44,005 bases of DNA from Methylococcales bacterium (GTDB taxonomy: Bacteria > Pseudomonadota > Gammaproteobacteria > Methylococcales > Methylomonadaceae), in NCBI GenBank assembly GCA_028714175.1, contig JAQTMV010000011.1, positions 1 through 44,005 on the forward strand, given 5' to 3'. A model generated the notes under the pieces. It was not told the DNA's origin. It made no database searches and saw only the letters and a list, made by a program, of their open reading frames with translations. Each line of letters starts with the position of its first letter. Positions within the stretch are counted from its first letter, which is position 1. Positions 17,701 to 25,907 of this stretch are shown piece by piece. The position numbers were made by a program, and so were the translations under genes.

Positions 17701-17754
17701 GAACAATCACTTGCTGATGCCCGGTTGCTGTGTTCAACCGCTGGTAGCTTGTAA
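14716..17754 (+). CDS. SNF2-family helicase/ATPase with two SWIM zinc fingers
   Basis: This protein has about 1012 residues. Two SWIM-type zinc fingers come first: Cys73, Cys75, Cys82, His84, and Cys166, Cys168, Cys179, His181. A complete SNF2 ATPase follows: motif I ADDMGLGKT (about 332), DEAQ (429-432), LSGTPLENR and, in the second RecA lobe, STDAGGVGLNLQ and QRIARIHRLGQ. The last 250 residues are a divergent extension with a charged linker and no family I know. Such bacterial proteins remodel protein-DNA or RNA-polymerase complexes (RapA-like); the exact role is unknown. The first ATG is 14716; a TTG five codons upstream is possible. Neither has a good ribosome binding site. The gene stands alone, convergent with glgP. 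Confidence 0.9.
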   Translation: MKNDLFLYDTERLQTIASDDTVKQGLAYFSENRVFALDIQDNVLTAQVEDADTNEPYWVELTHDDGSDLLVSCDCPQQDGVCKHAIAALYSYAEQFGYDEDKILVSAVDEAILERVKKGRNEVSVKLVSGNLGFGTWQATSILSATHRKKSYQVQIRSLDQRMNYCTCPDLATNRLGTCKHIEAVLHYTKNKPDYKQLKEAGCPVSFVYLAWDSATRPVIRLHKTAQVDADLMALVAEFFGEDGVFSGRLPEDFFRFSEQVLGREDFLLGDDAVQYVHQCAEDAAQAVRSRQISRDIMRANGVLPGIKARLFPYQTEGVAFLAARGRALLADDMGLGKTLQAISAASWLVDNSGIRKVLVICPASLKHQWAREVEKFTVHPVQIIQGAAENRFVQYRADALFFIVNYELTVRDLSVISETLKPDLVILDEAQRIKNWRTKIASTIKLIPSRYVFVLSGTPLENRLEDLYSLLQVVDARVLGPLWLCLLEFHVTDERGKVIGYRNLSELRRRIAPVMLRRNRSLVSDQLPDRTEVRLDIPMNAMQQDIHDAAMMAAGLLAKIAKRRPLTPGEQNRLMSALQQARMACDAAGLVDKETQGSPKLDELSRLLEELCLQSNRKAVIFSQWALMTEMVEALVRSMGLGCVRLHGGIPSHKRGELMDKFQQNDAIQIFISTDAGGVGLNLQSATVLINLDMPWNPAVLDQRIARIHRLGQKQNVQIFLLLAADSYEQQVAKLVKGKRDLFDNVISPEASEDVVGVSKKMLQSLIDDLAGVEPGKNEDKAPSESIEMPVQDDAERAQAVKKPAAAETEDNRQIRQLIEKIQTTFNTRIVRILGSGGGLLVVVDRQNDADEESAQSLSEPDVPVVVIDSRTLAGLQRLGAASPVADSRLLFEPEVKDQKTINPLLKAAEAKLHSAEILLEQQATVGVMDLLASSMLAMAAALAGLTRVPAAESAAIWLYSEVLPQQLLTQEQVAAIVRALSLSQNQALPVNLIEQSLADARLLCSTAGSL

Positions 17755-17859
17755 AGTGCAATGGTTTTGGTTTATTTCACAAGATGAATTGGCACTTACC
17801 CGGCCTTGATTTTCCGTTGTGTGACCGTTTAACGTAAAACGAAAGCGACATATTGCCGT

Positions 17860-20388
17860 TCATCCCAGCATGCTCTTTTTTACCTCGTCCTGAGACAACA
17901 AGTCGATCTTGACAGGTTTAACTTGCCAAATGTCCTGACAATATTCCTTTATGGTCCGATCGGAGGAAAACTTGCCGCTACGCGCGACATTAAGGACCGA
18001 CATACGCGTCCAGCGCTCCTTGTCCAGGTAAGCTTGGTTAACCTGACTTTGGCAATCAACAAAGGACTGGAAATCCGCCAGCAGCATGTAAGGATCACCG
18101 TGGAGCAGGGAGTTAACCAACGGCCGGAATAGTTCCCTGTCCCCGCGCGAGAAATAGCCGTCGGCAATCAGGTCAATGACCACTTTCAGTTCGGGGTTGG
18201 AATTATAGACATCCATAGGATTGTAACCCTGCGCTTTTAGCATCTGAACCTCGATTGCGGTCAAACCGAACAGGAAAAAGTTCTCTGCTCCGACTTCTTC
18301 GCGTATCTCAATGTTAGCGCCGTCCAATGTCCCGATAGTCAGCGCTCCATTCATGCAGAACTTCATGTTGCCAGTGCCGGAAGCCTCTTTTCCTGCGGTT
18401 GAAATTTGCTCCGAAAGTTCCGCAGCGGGGTATAACTTCTGACCGGTGCTGACGTTGAAATTGGGTAGAAAAACCACCTTGAGACAATCGTGGACTGCCG
18501 GATCCTTGTTTATTACTTCGCCGACCGCTGTGATGAGCTTGATCATCAACTTGGCCATGTAATAGCCCGGAGCCGCCTTGCCGCCAAAAATGAAAGTGCG
18601 AGGAACGATATCCTGGTTTGGATAGGACTTGATGCGATGATACAAGGCGATGATGTGCAACACACTCAGATGCTGGCGCTTGTATTCGTGAATACGCTTC
18701 ACCTGAACTTCAAATAACGAATTTGGGTCGATTATATAGCCGGTACTGCGGCGCAGATAGGCAGCAAAATCTTCCTTGATACTGCGTTTGATGAATCGCC
18801 AGTCGGAACGAAATGATGATTCTTCGGCATAGGGTTCCAGTTGCTTCAGTTCGCTTAGTTCTTTTATCCAGCCTTCACCTATTTTCTTTGAGATAAGCTT
18901 GGTAAGACGCGGGTTGCTTAGCGCCAACCAGCGCCGGGGCGTGATACCGTTAGTCTTGTTGCTGAATTTTTCTGGCCACAGGGTATGAAAATCTGCCAAC
19001 ACCTCTTTTTTGAGCAACTCGGTGTGCAGTGCTGCCACACCATTAATGGCGTGGCTGCCAACACAGGCCAAATGAGCCATGCGCACATAACGCTCACCGG
19101 ACTCGTTGATTATGGATAAGCGAACCAGACGCTCTGAGTCGCCGAGAAAGCGGACTCTGACTTCATTCAGGAAGCGAGCGTTAATTTCCAGGATAATCTC
19201 TAAATGTCTTGGTAATATCCGCGCAAAAAGATTCAACGACCATTGTTCAAGTGCTTCCGGCAGCAGGGTATGATTAGTATAGGCAAATGTTTTTTCAGTG
19301 ATCGACCAGGCTATGTCCCAACTCATGAAATGTTCGTCTACAAATAGCCGCATCAGTTCGGCGATGGCAACAGCAGGATGAGTGTCATTAAGTTGGATGG
19401 TAAATTTTTCATGAAAATTCGTTAGCGGAATGCTCTGTACATTCATGATGCGTATCATGTCCTGCAGAGAACAGGACACGAAAAAATACTGTTGCCGCAG
19501 ACGTAATTCCTTACCTTCAATTTGCTCATCATTGGGGTAAAGGATCTTGGTGACATTCTCCGAGACGAGCTTTTTTTGAACAGCGCCATAGTAATCACCG
19601 CGGTTGAAGGTTCCAAGGTCGAACGATTCAGTTGCTTCAGCCTTCCATAAGCGAAGGGTGTTAGCGGTATTGTTGTGGTAACCGAGAATAGGCGTGTCGT
19701 AGGGAGTTCCCAGAATAGTCCAGCCGGGTATCCAGCGTACTCGCATATTTTCGCCGGCATCTATATAATTTTCGGTATGTCCGCCCAGCTTGACTTCAAC
19801 CGCCCATTCCGGCCGTTGAATATCCCAGGGGTTTTCATAACGCAGCCATTTGTCAGTCTTTTCTTCCTGCCAGCCATCGACAATTTCTTGTGTAAAAATG
19901 CCAAATTCATAACGGATGCCATAACCCAGCGAAGGAATTTCCAGTGTTGCCATGGAATCCAGAAAACAGGCTGCCAACCTTCCCAAGCCGCCGTTGCCAA
20001 GTCCCGGTTCTACTTCTTGCCCCAATACTTCCTCATAGATCAGCCCCAACTCTGATATGGCCTGGCGTACCTGATCCGAAATCCCCAGGTTGAGCAGGTT
20101 GTTTCCGAGATGGGGTCCGAGCAGAAACTCAGCGGAAAAATAAGCAACAGTCCGGTCCTGCTGGCGGGTATAGGTTTCCGCAGTACTGATCCAGCGGTGC
20201 AGCAAACGATCCCGCACTGTATAAGCCAAGGCAAGATAATAATCATGTTTGGTTGCCAATGCAGGAAATTTTCCCTGCGCATAAAACAGATTATCCAGAA
20301 AATCACTTTTTAGCGCTTCTTTGGAGATACCAATGTGGACATCTTCATCAATTGTATTTATTTTTTTGGCATTGACGGTTGCTTTCAT
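17860..20388 (-). CDS. glgP: Glycogen/starch/maltodextrin phosphorylase
   Basis: This 842-residue cytosolic enzyme releases glucose-1-phosphate from alpha-1,4-glucan ends. Hallmarks are YFSAEFLLG, EPGLGNGGLGRLAACFLDS, LNDTHPA, KTNGITPRRWL, VKRIHEYKRQ, and the PLP region KEASGTGNMKF...GALTIGTLDGANIE, whose Lys in GNMKF (about residue 690) forms the Schiff base. The length is that of the family. ATG at 20388 is the first start; the ribosome binding site is poor. No other glycogen gene lies in the window. It faces the SNF2 gene tail to tail with about 100 bases between. Confidence 0.96.
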   Translation of the reverse strand: MKATVNAKKINTIDEDVHIGISKEALKSDFLDNLFYAQGKFPALATKHDYYLALAYTVRDRLLHRWISTAETYTRQQDRTVAYFSAEFLLGPHLGNNLLNLGISDQVRQAISELGLIYEEVLGQEVEPGLGNGGLGRLAACFLDSMATLEIPSLGYGIRYEFGIFTQEIVDGWQEEKTDKWLRYENPWDIQRPEWAVEVKLGGHTENYIDAGENMRVRWIPGWTILGTPYDTPILGYHNNTANTLRLWKAEATESFDLGTFNRGDYYGAVQKKLVSENVTKILYPNDEQIEGKELRLRQQYFFVSCSLQDMIRIMNVQSIPLTNFHEKFTIQLNDTHPAVAIAELMRLFVDEHFMSWDIAWSITEKTFAYTNHTLLPEALEQWSLNLFARILPRHLEIILEINARFLNEVRVRFLGDSERLVRLSIINESGERYVRMAHLACVGSHAINGVAALHTELLKKEVLADFHTLWPEKFSNKTNGITPRRWLALSNPRLTKLISKKIGEGWIKELSELKQLEPYAEESSFRSDWRFIKRSIKEDFAAYLRRSTGYIIDPNSLFEVQVKRIHEYKRQHLSVLHIIALYHRIKSYPNQDIVPRTFIFGGKAAPGYYMAKLMIKLITAVGEVINKDPAVHDCLKVVFLPNFNVSTGQKLYPAAELSEQISTAGKEASGTGNMKFCMNGALTIGTLDGANIEIREEVGAENFFLFGLTAIEVQMLKAQGYNPMDVYNSNPELKVVIDLIADGYFSRGDRELFRPLVNSLLHGDPYMLLADFQSFVDCQSQVNQAYLDKERWTRMSVLNVARSGKFSSDRTIKEYCQDIWQVKPVKIDLLSQDEVKKSMLG

Positions 20389-20788
20389 AAGGAAACAGGT
20401 GTCTTAAGTTGATCATTGAGTTTGTATTAAGCAATGTATGTGCCGAAACGTTCCGATGAACTTGCTTATCATCAACTATTATTAACGACCGCATTCAGAG
20501 CCGCCCGTTTCTTAGCGCGGAGAAAATGAAGTGAACCCGGGACGATGACGCACTTTTGCAGGGCGCAATTTGTTTTATATTGGTGCAAATGCCGTAAACA
20601 TAGATATGTGCTGCACAATTATGGCGTAATTATATTGACAATCGCCGATAATGTAGGTAGGTTTTCAATTTGCAATCGTTTAAAGTTCCAATTCATCAAC
20701 AACAGAAGAAACCAGGATTTTACAATAAGGTTGTCTGTATGGACGCTTTCCCGGTTGTAAAAATTCAAAAATCATGGGGGTAACAGCA
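20389..20788. other. Divergent intergenic region between glgP and the DUF4331-type gene
   Basis: This stretch of about 400 bases holds no gene I can support. A TTGACA lies at 20635-20640 on the plus strand, but 16 to 18 bases downstream there is only TAGGTT-like sequence, so I do not call a promoter. GGGGGT at about 20776 is the likely ribosome binding site of the following gene. Confidence 0.4.
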
Positions 20789-22453
20789 ATGAAAATAATA
20801 AAAATGATGGCGAAAAAGAAGAAGGTGGTTGTCCTTGCGGTACTTAACTGTATTTTTGTTACCGGTATTTGCACCGCTGCTGACCATAACGATCCGAATG
20901 CAATCAACTCGATTTTTTCTGATATTCCAGTCAGCGCAGCGGACTTATATGATATGTTCGGTTTTCCGAGTGACGATAAAACGAATGGTGAAAAAGTCGT
21001 GGTGGCCTTGACGTTCGCATCGATACCAAAGGCCGGGGTATTTGATACTGACCTGCTTTACCGGATTCAATTCGATCCTGATCCCAGAACGGGGCTGTCG
21101 ATGGGAGACGAAAACTCCCTCATCGCAGTATTGCGCTATGCTCAGGCCGTAGGCAAGAAGTATTTAAATTTCAAGCCCTCCGAAGTGCGGGTGACGTTCA
21201 ACAAGGAGAACCAGGCGAAAGTCGATTTTATCGGTTTTCCAGGCGGCGATTTTTCCAAAATAATCGATACCAATAAAGTAGTAGACATCAAATCCCCGGA
21301 CGGAAATGCCATCAAGACTTTTATCGGTGGCAGGGATGATGCGTTTTTTAACGATCTGCCGGGTTTTTTCAGATCCATCAATTATGCGCCGCAGTTTTAC
21401 CATGTTCCCCATGCAATGAAGGATAAGAGAGAACTGCCCATACCGAAAACCCTTATCGAACTGGAAGGCAATACGCTTTTCAATTTCGACAAAAACAATC
21501 CCGAATTGGGCATCAAGGTTAAAAAAGATCTTCCTGAAGGTAAACTGGGCTGGAACGGCGACAAGTTTCTCAAGGATGAAAACGGAAATTACCGTTTCGT
21601 TTATAGCGGAAAAGACGCACAAGCAGGCAGAAATATCAATGCCATCGTGCTGGAAATGCCTTTGAAATTCCTGACAAAGACGCCCGAGACGGACAGGATA
21701 GTCAGAACCTGGGGTGAAAGCTGGATATTAAAGGCTTCCGCAAAGGCCAAAGCCATTCCCGACCAAACAGAGCACTCTTTCCTTGGCCTGTTCAAAGCGT
21801 CGAAGGGAACAAGTCCGGGGGAGGAGGGATTCAACAATGATATTCGCAATTACAAGAAGGTGGATCTGGACGGAGTGCCATTTCTCGATGCGGCACTCAA
21901 TCTTCGGGAAGACGACAAGCAGTTAGCGAACAACTTCAAGCTCTCCGACCTTTATGTCAGGCGCTTCGCCCACCTGGGCTGGGGATTTGGCCCTGCTATC
22001 AGCGCACTGGGTCTTGGCACCTGTTTCGATCATTCCAATTCCCCCGTCTCGGTTTATAAAACCTACGATCTTGCGATTGCAGCGTTTCCGCGTGCGAAAA
22101 AGTGTTTTTTCCAGCGCGTCAACATGCCGGACAATTCATGGAATGTGAAAAACCTGGACATCAAGCCGCCCAGAACCTTCGAGATATTCATACCCAATGT
22201 CGCATCGATAGACATGGATACCAGCGGTACCTGGCCGTTCGGGCGCAGGTTTGAGGATCAGGTTGCCAGCCGATTCCTGGCGCTGTTTCTCGATATGGAA
22301 AAAGGTTGCGGTGGCAAACCTTGCAACCTGGAGACTTTAGGCAATCAGGCGTTGTGGGATAGCGCCCCAATCGCTCCGAAAACGCCGCCTAATCCGTTGA
22401 AGAACGATAAGGACTTCCTCAAGGAATTTCCTTACCTGGCAGAGCCCTGGTAG
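20789..22453 (+). CDS. Secreted DUF4331-type protein of unknown function
   Basis: This protein has about 554 residues and is exported: a basic start and hydrophobic core (MKIIKMMAKKKKVVVLAVL...) end at a likely cleavage site CTA/ADHND. The mature N terminus (ADHNDPNAINSIFSDIPVSAADLYDMFGF) matches the way DUF4331 proteins begin. These proteins are periplasmic or extracellular and have no proven activity. Other family-like traits are the aspartate-rich loops and the end-of-protein VNMPDNSWN...EIFIPNVASIDM region. The ATG at 20789 follows GGGGGT by eight bases, and an earlier ATG at 20774 overlaps that site. A TPR gene follows on the same strand, a pairing I associate with this family, so they may act together. 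Confidence 0.7.
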   Translation: MKIIKMMAKKKKVVVLAVLNCIFVTGICTAADHNDPNAINSIFSDIPVSAADLYDMFGFPSDDKTNGEKVVVALTFASIPKAGVFDTDLLYRIQFDPDPRTGLSMGDENSLIAVLRYAQAVGKKYLNFKPSEVRVTFNKENQAKVDFIGFPGGDFSKIIDTNKVVDIKSPDGNAIKTFIGGRDDAFFNDLPGFFRSINYAPQFYHVPHAMKDKRELPIPKTLIELEGNTLFNFDKNNPELGIKVKKDLPEGKLGWNGDKFLKDENGNYRFVYSGKDAQAGRNINAIVLEMPLKFLTKTPETDRIVRTWGESWILKASAKAKAIPDQTEHSFLGLFKASKGTSPGEEGFNNDIRNYKKVDLDGVPFLDAALNLREDDKQLANNFKLSDLYVRRFAHLGWGFGPAISALGLGTCFDHSNSPVSVYKTYDLAIAAFPRAKKCFFQRVNMPDNSWNVKNLDIKPPRTFEIFIPNVASIDMDTSGTWPFGRRFEDQVASRFLALFLDMEKGCGGKPCNLETLGNQALWDSAPIAPKTPPNPLKNDKDFLKEFPYLAEPW

Positions 22454-22709
22454 TAATCCGGGGCTTGGGAAGAAACCTTAACAGCATCGGCTGGCTGCGG
22501 TTCCGATTCACCGCCTTAAGGTGGTAATCAAGAATAAATGTTTTTCCTGCAGGTGCTAATTTATTCACACAATGTGCATAAGCCGTAAGAGCGCGTTTGC
22601 GAATTAGTACCTATAAATTGTCGGCTAATTCTTAACTGTGGGTATTGGTTCCTTGTTGCGGCAGTTTAGTAATAACAACTCAGGTTAATATTTAACGTTA
22701 TCGAAATCC

Positions 22710-24005
22710 ATGCCTGAGTCCAGATTTTTAACGCTCAATAAGCAATTGCCAGCCAGATTCGTAGTAGTTGCACGCAGTGTTAAAATCATTTTTTGTCTCG
22801 CTGTTGCTGCTTTGGCTATCCTTCTGACCGGTTTGACCGGGGTAATTTCGACGGACTATCAGCAGGAATTGGCGACGATTGAATCAGAACTCAATAAACC
22901 AGGCCTATCATTTAGCGATCCAGGGACTCTGTTTCAAAAGGCTTACTATTATTTTCTGAAGAGTTCCTTGACGGGAAGCCGGCGGGATAGCGTGCAAGCG
23001 GAAACGGCGTTTGACAAAGCCCTGGCAAATCTTCCTGTATCCTCTGATCTTTATCTTTTACATGCAGCATTCAATCTGAAGCAGCATCGCCTGGAGGCGG
23101 CGAAAACTGATATGGAAAAGCTTTCTTTTATCGGCGAAGATCCGAAAGTTCAGGTATTGATGACGGATATAGCTGTTCAGGAAGGCAACTACCGCGCCGC
23201 CGAGACAAGCTATCAGAACATCGTCGAGAAAACCCGGAATTGGGATAATCTTTCCCGTCTCGCCTATTTGCGAGCGAAATTCGGAGATTTTGAAAGTGCA
23301 GACCGGTTATATCTGAAAGCGGAAGAAGAAATTTCAGCCAAGGAAATGCGTTCCTTTGCCTGGGTGGAGTTGCAAAGAGGCTATCTGGACTTGAGCCGGG
23401 GCCGGCATCAGGCGGCATGGGATCATTACCAGCAAGCCGATCACGCTTATTCCGGTTATTGGCTGGTCAAGGATTACATGGCCGAGTGGTTAGGCGCGCA
23501 GCGGAATTTCGACGCGGCGATAACTCTTTATCAGAAAATCATAATCTGTGCGCCGCGGCCGGAACTCTTTCATGCTCTGGGCGACTTGTATTTGTTCATC
23601 GGCAAACCCGAACTGGCGCAACCCTGGCATGACAAGGCGCTTGCCGTTTACCTGGATGCTGCCCGACGCGGCGAGGTCCAGTATTATCATCACCTCGCCT
23701 CATTTTATGCCGACGCGCGTCTGGATGGTGCAAAAGCCTTGACATGGGCGCGAAAGGATATTCAGTTACGGCAGAATGTGACAACCCGGGATGCTTTGGC
23801 CTGGGCCTTGTTTCGGGATGGTCAATATGCTGCGGCTCTGGAAGAAATGCAAAAGGCCTTGTCAGCCAACTGGCAGGATGCGCACCTGTTTTTTCATGCC
23901 GCGATGATTTATTTTGCCGCAGGATTAACCGATGAGGGCAAGGACTATTTGCATAAAGCCGCCAGGATCAATCCGCATTATGATGCCTTCCATGCTCATC
24001 GTTGA
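22710..24005 (+). CDS. Membrane-anchored TPR-repeat protein
   Basis: This 431-residue protein has one membrane segment near the N terminus (about residues 25-47, IIFCLAVAALAILLTGLTGV). The rest is a chain of about ten tetratricopeptide repeats lying in the periplasm, for example YRAAETSYQNIVEKTRNWD, FESADRLYLKAEEE and YAAALEEMQKALSAN. TPR arrays are protein-docking scaffolds. It stands 256 bases behind the secreted DUF4331-type gene and is probably functionally linked to it. Its 3' end faces rho with 30 bases between and no obvious terminator. Confidence 0.8.
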   Translation: MPESRFLTLNKQLPARFVVVARSVKIIFCLAVAALAILLTGLTGVISTDYQQELATIESELNKPGLSFSDPGTLFQKAYYYFLKSSLTGSRRDSVQAETAFDKALANLPVSSDLYLLHAAFNLKQHRLEAAKTDMEKLSFIGEDPKVQVLMTDIAVQEGNYRAAETSYQNIVEKTRNWDNLSRLAYLRAKFGDFESADRLYLKAEEEISAKEMRSFAWVELQRGYLDLSRGRHQAAWDHYQQADHAYSGYWLVKDYMAEWLGAQRNFDAAITLYQKIIICAPRPELFHALGDLYLFIGKPELAQPWHDKALAVYLDAARRGEVQYYHHLASFYADARLDGAKALTWARKDIQLRQNVTTRDALAWALFRDGQYAAALEEMQKALSANWQDAHLFFHAAMIYFAAGLTDEGKDYLHKAARINPHYDAFHAHR

Positions 24006-24035
24006 ACCTGGAAAAAAGCAGGGATTGCACGGTTT

Positions 24036-25292
24036 CTAACGCTTCATCGAATCAAAAAATTCAGCGTTGGTATTGAAGTCTTTAAGTTTGCCAATCAGGA
24101 ATTCTGACGCAGCAGTTTCATCCATGGGTTGCAGGATTTTGCGCAAGATCCAGGTTTTTTGCAAGGTTTCAGGATCAACCAGATATTCTTCCCTGCGGGT
24201 GCCGGAGCGATTGATATTGATCGCAGGGTAAATCCGTTTTTCAGCAATCTTTCTATCCAGATGCAATTCCATATTACCGGTACCTTTGAATTCCTCATAG
24301 ATTACTTCGTCCATTCTTGAGCCGGTGTCGACCAATGCGGTGGCTATAATGGTCAAACTGCCGCCTTCTTCAATGTTTCTGGCCGCGCCGAAGAAACGTT
24401 TGGGTTTTTCCAGGGCATTGGCATCAACACCCCCGGTCAATATCTTTCCGGAAGAAGGTACAACGGTATTGTAGGCCCTGGCTAAGCGGGTAATCGAGTC
24501 TAACAAGATAACCACGTCGTGTTTATGTTCGACCAGACGGCGTGCTTTTTCGATAACCATTTCTGCAACCTGTACATGCCGGGTCGCGGGTTCGTCAAAA
24601 GTACTGGAAATCACTTCACCGCGTACGCAACGCTCCATTTCAGTGACTTCTTCGGGCCGTTCATCAATCAGCAAAACAATCAGATAACACTCGGGATTCT
24701 TTTCAGCGATTGCCTGCGCCAGACTTTGCAGGATCATCGTTTTACCGGCTTTCGGCGGCGATACAATCAGTCCGCGCTGGCCTTTGCCGATGGGGGCGAT
24801 CAAGTCGATTATGCGTCCGGTTAAATCTTCGCTGGTGCCATTGCCCTGTTCAAGCACGAAGCGTTGTTTGGCAAATAGAGGTGTGAGGTTTGAAAAGTTG
24901 ATTTTATTTTTAGTGTTTTCCGGGGGTTCAAAATTGATCTGATCAACTTTGAGCATTGCAAAATAGCGCTCGTTATCTTTAGGCGGCCTGATCTTTCCGC
25001 TAATCGTATCGCCTGTTTTTAAAGAAAACCGTCTGATTTGACTGGGCGAAACATAAATATCGTCAGGACCCGCCAGATAGGAGCAAGCTGGTGTTCGTAA
25101 AAAACCAAAACCGTCCTGTAAAATTTCCAGAACGCCGTCACCAGAAATATCGTCGCCGGCTTTGGCCTGTTTTTTCAGGATAGCAAAAATCAAATCCTGT
25201 TTACGCGATCTGGCAACATTTTCGAGCCCAAGGGACTCGGCGATTTCAATAACTTCACTTATTTGTTTTAGTTTTAACTCAGTAAGATTCAT
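24036..25292 (-). CDS. rho: Transcription termination factor Rho
   Basis: This 418-residue hexameric RNA-dependent ATPase ends transcription at Rho-dependent sites. From the start [10 protein letters not shown] it aligns over its whole length with enterobacterial Rho. The N-terminal domain and cold-shock RNA-binding region contain [15 protein letters not shown] and [10 protein letters not shown]. The P-loop is PPKAGKTM (179-186), followed by [26 protein letters not shown], the Q/R loops ([10 protein letters not shown]) and the C-terminal [11 protein letters not shown] chose ATG 25292; the frame can extend 16 codons to a TTG, but that would run through a leader hairpin. trxA lies upstream on the same strand. 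Confidence 0.98.
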   Translation of the reverse strand: MNLTELKLKQISEVIEIAESLGLENVARSRKQDLIFAILKKQAKAGDDISGDGVLEILQDGFGFLRTPACSYLAGPDDIYVSPSQIRRFSLKTGDTISGKIRPPKDNERYFAMLKVDQINFEPPENTKNKINFSNLTPLFAKQRFVLEQGNGTSEDLTGRIIDLIAPIGKGQRGLIVSPPKAGKTMILQSLAQAIAEKNPECYLIVLLIDERPEEVTEMERCVRGEVISSTFDEPATRHVQVAEMVIEKARRLVEHKHDVVILLDSITRLARAYNTVVPSSGKILTGGVDANALEKPKRFFGAARNIEEGGSLTIIATALVDTGSRMDEVIYEEFKGTGNMELHLDRKIAEKRIYPAININRSGTRREEYLVDPETLQKTWILRKILQPMDETAASEFLIGKLKDFNTNAEFFDSMKR

Positions 25293-25317
25293 AAAAAAGA
25301 CAACTCGAAGAAAAGCC

Positions 25318-25338
25318 GTTACGGTGAAACACGGTAAC
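25318..25338 (-). promoter_or_regulatory. Hairpin in the rho leader
   Basis: On the minus strand GTTACCGTG-TTT-CACCGTAAC forms a nine-pair stem with one mismatch and a three-base loop. T-rich stretches follow before the rho ATG. It could be an attenuator-like element; rho is known to be autoregulated in other bacteria, but the mechanism here is inference. Confidence 0.4.
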
Positions 25339-25417
25339 AACCGGGATAGGATTTAGATTCAGGGGTGTAGTGTATCGGATGATATGATTGGGTGCGTCAG
25401 GACTATCGCACAAAGAA

Positions 25418-25446
25418 ATTATAGCTCAAACGCTCAGACCCGTCCA
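25418..25446 (-). promoter_or_regulatory. rho: Candidate rho promoter
   Basis: On the minus strand TGGACG (25441-25446) is followed after 17 bases by a perfect TATAAT (25418-25423). The transcript would start near 25411 and carry a leader of about 120 bases. Confidence 0.5.
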
Positions 25447-25466
25447 GCTTTTATGACAGGTCTGAG
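25433..25466 (-). terminator. Hairpin behind trxA
   Basis: CTCAGACC and GGTCTGAG, with an inner GTC/GAC, form a stem of about 11 pairs just after the trxA stop. There is no clear T-tract on the minus strand, so it may only partly stop trxA transcripts or protect their 3' ends. Confidence 0.4.
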
Positions 25467-25480
25467 TAAGGGGGGCGTTT

Positions 25481-25807
25481 TTATATATTGCTATCAATAA
25501 ACTTGGCAAGCTCTGATTTTGTCAATGCACCCACTTTAGTGGCTTCCACTTCACCATCCTTAAACAGCATCAGTGTTGGAATGCCGCGTACACCGTAGTG
25601 TTGCGGGGTTTGTGGATTGTCGTCTATATTTATTTTAACAACGGTTAATTTGCCCGCATAGTCTTGAGCAATAGCATCCAGAACCGGTGCAATCATTTTG
25701 CAAGGCCCGCACCATTCAGCCCAATAGTCAACCAATACAGGACCGCTAGCTTTGATAACAATTTCGTTAAATTCACTATCACTCACATGAAGGACTGAAT
25801 CGCTCAC
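25481..25807 (-). CDS. trxA: Thioredoxin 1
   Basis: This 108-residue cytosolic dithiol reductant has the active site WCGPC (Cys33 and Cys36) and the cis-proline loop RGIPTLMLF. It matches enterobacterial TrxA over its full length. The start is GTG at 25807: it gives the usual [10 protein letters not shown] start and has GGAG seven bases upstream. A longer frame exists up to 26005 but overlaps rhlB and its leader. It has its own good promoter and lies upstream of rho. Confidence 0.97.
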   Translation of the reverse strand: MSDSVLHVSDSEFNEIVIKASGPVLVDYWAEWCGPCKMIAPVLDAIAQDYAGKLTVVKINIDDNPQTPQHYGVRGIPTLMLFKDGEVEATKVGALTKSELAKFIDSNI

Positions 25808-25837
25808 ACTATTTCTCCGAAAATTTATAAAGTTGAA

Positions 25838-25866
25838 ACTATAGGGGGGATAGAGCTTGTAGTCAA
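25838..25866 (-). promoter_or_regulatory. trxA: trxA promoter
   Basis: On the minus strand TTGACT (25861-25866), a 17-base spacer and TATAGT (25838-25843) make a strong sigma-70 promoter. It starts near 25831, giving a leader of about 24 bases before the GTG start. Confidence 0.75.
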
Positions 25867-25907
25867 TCAATTTCAGCGAATTTGATTTATACGGTATGCT
25901 ATAGCTT

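Noticed and set aside
20635-20663. TTGACA as a promoter for the DUF4331-type gene
   Set aside because: No acceptable -10 box is found 16 to 18 bases downstream (best is TAGGTT).
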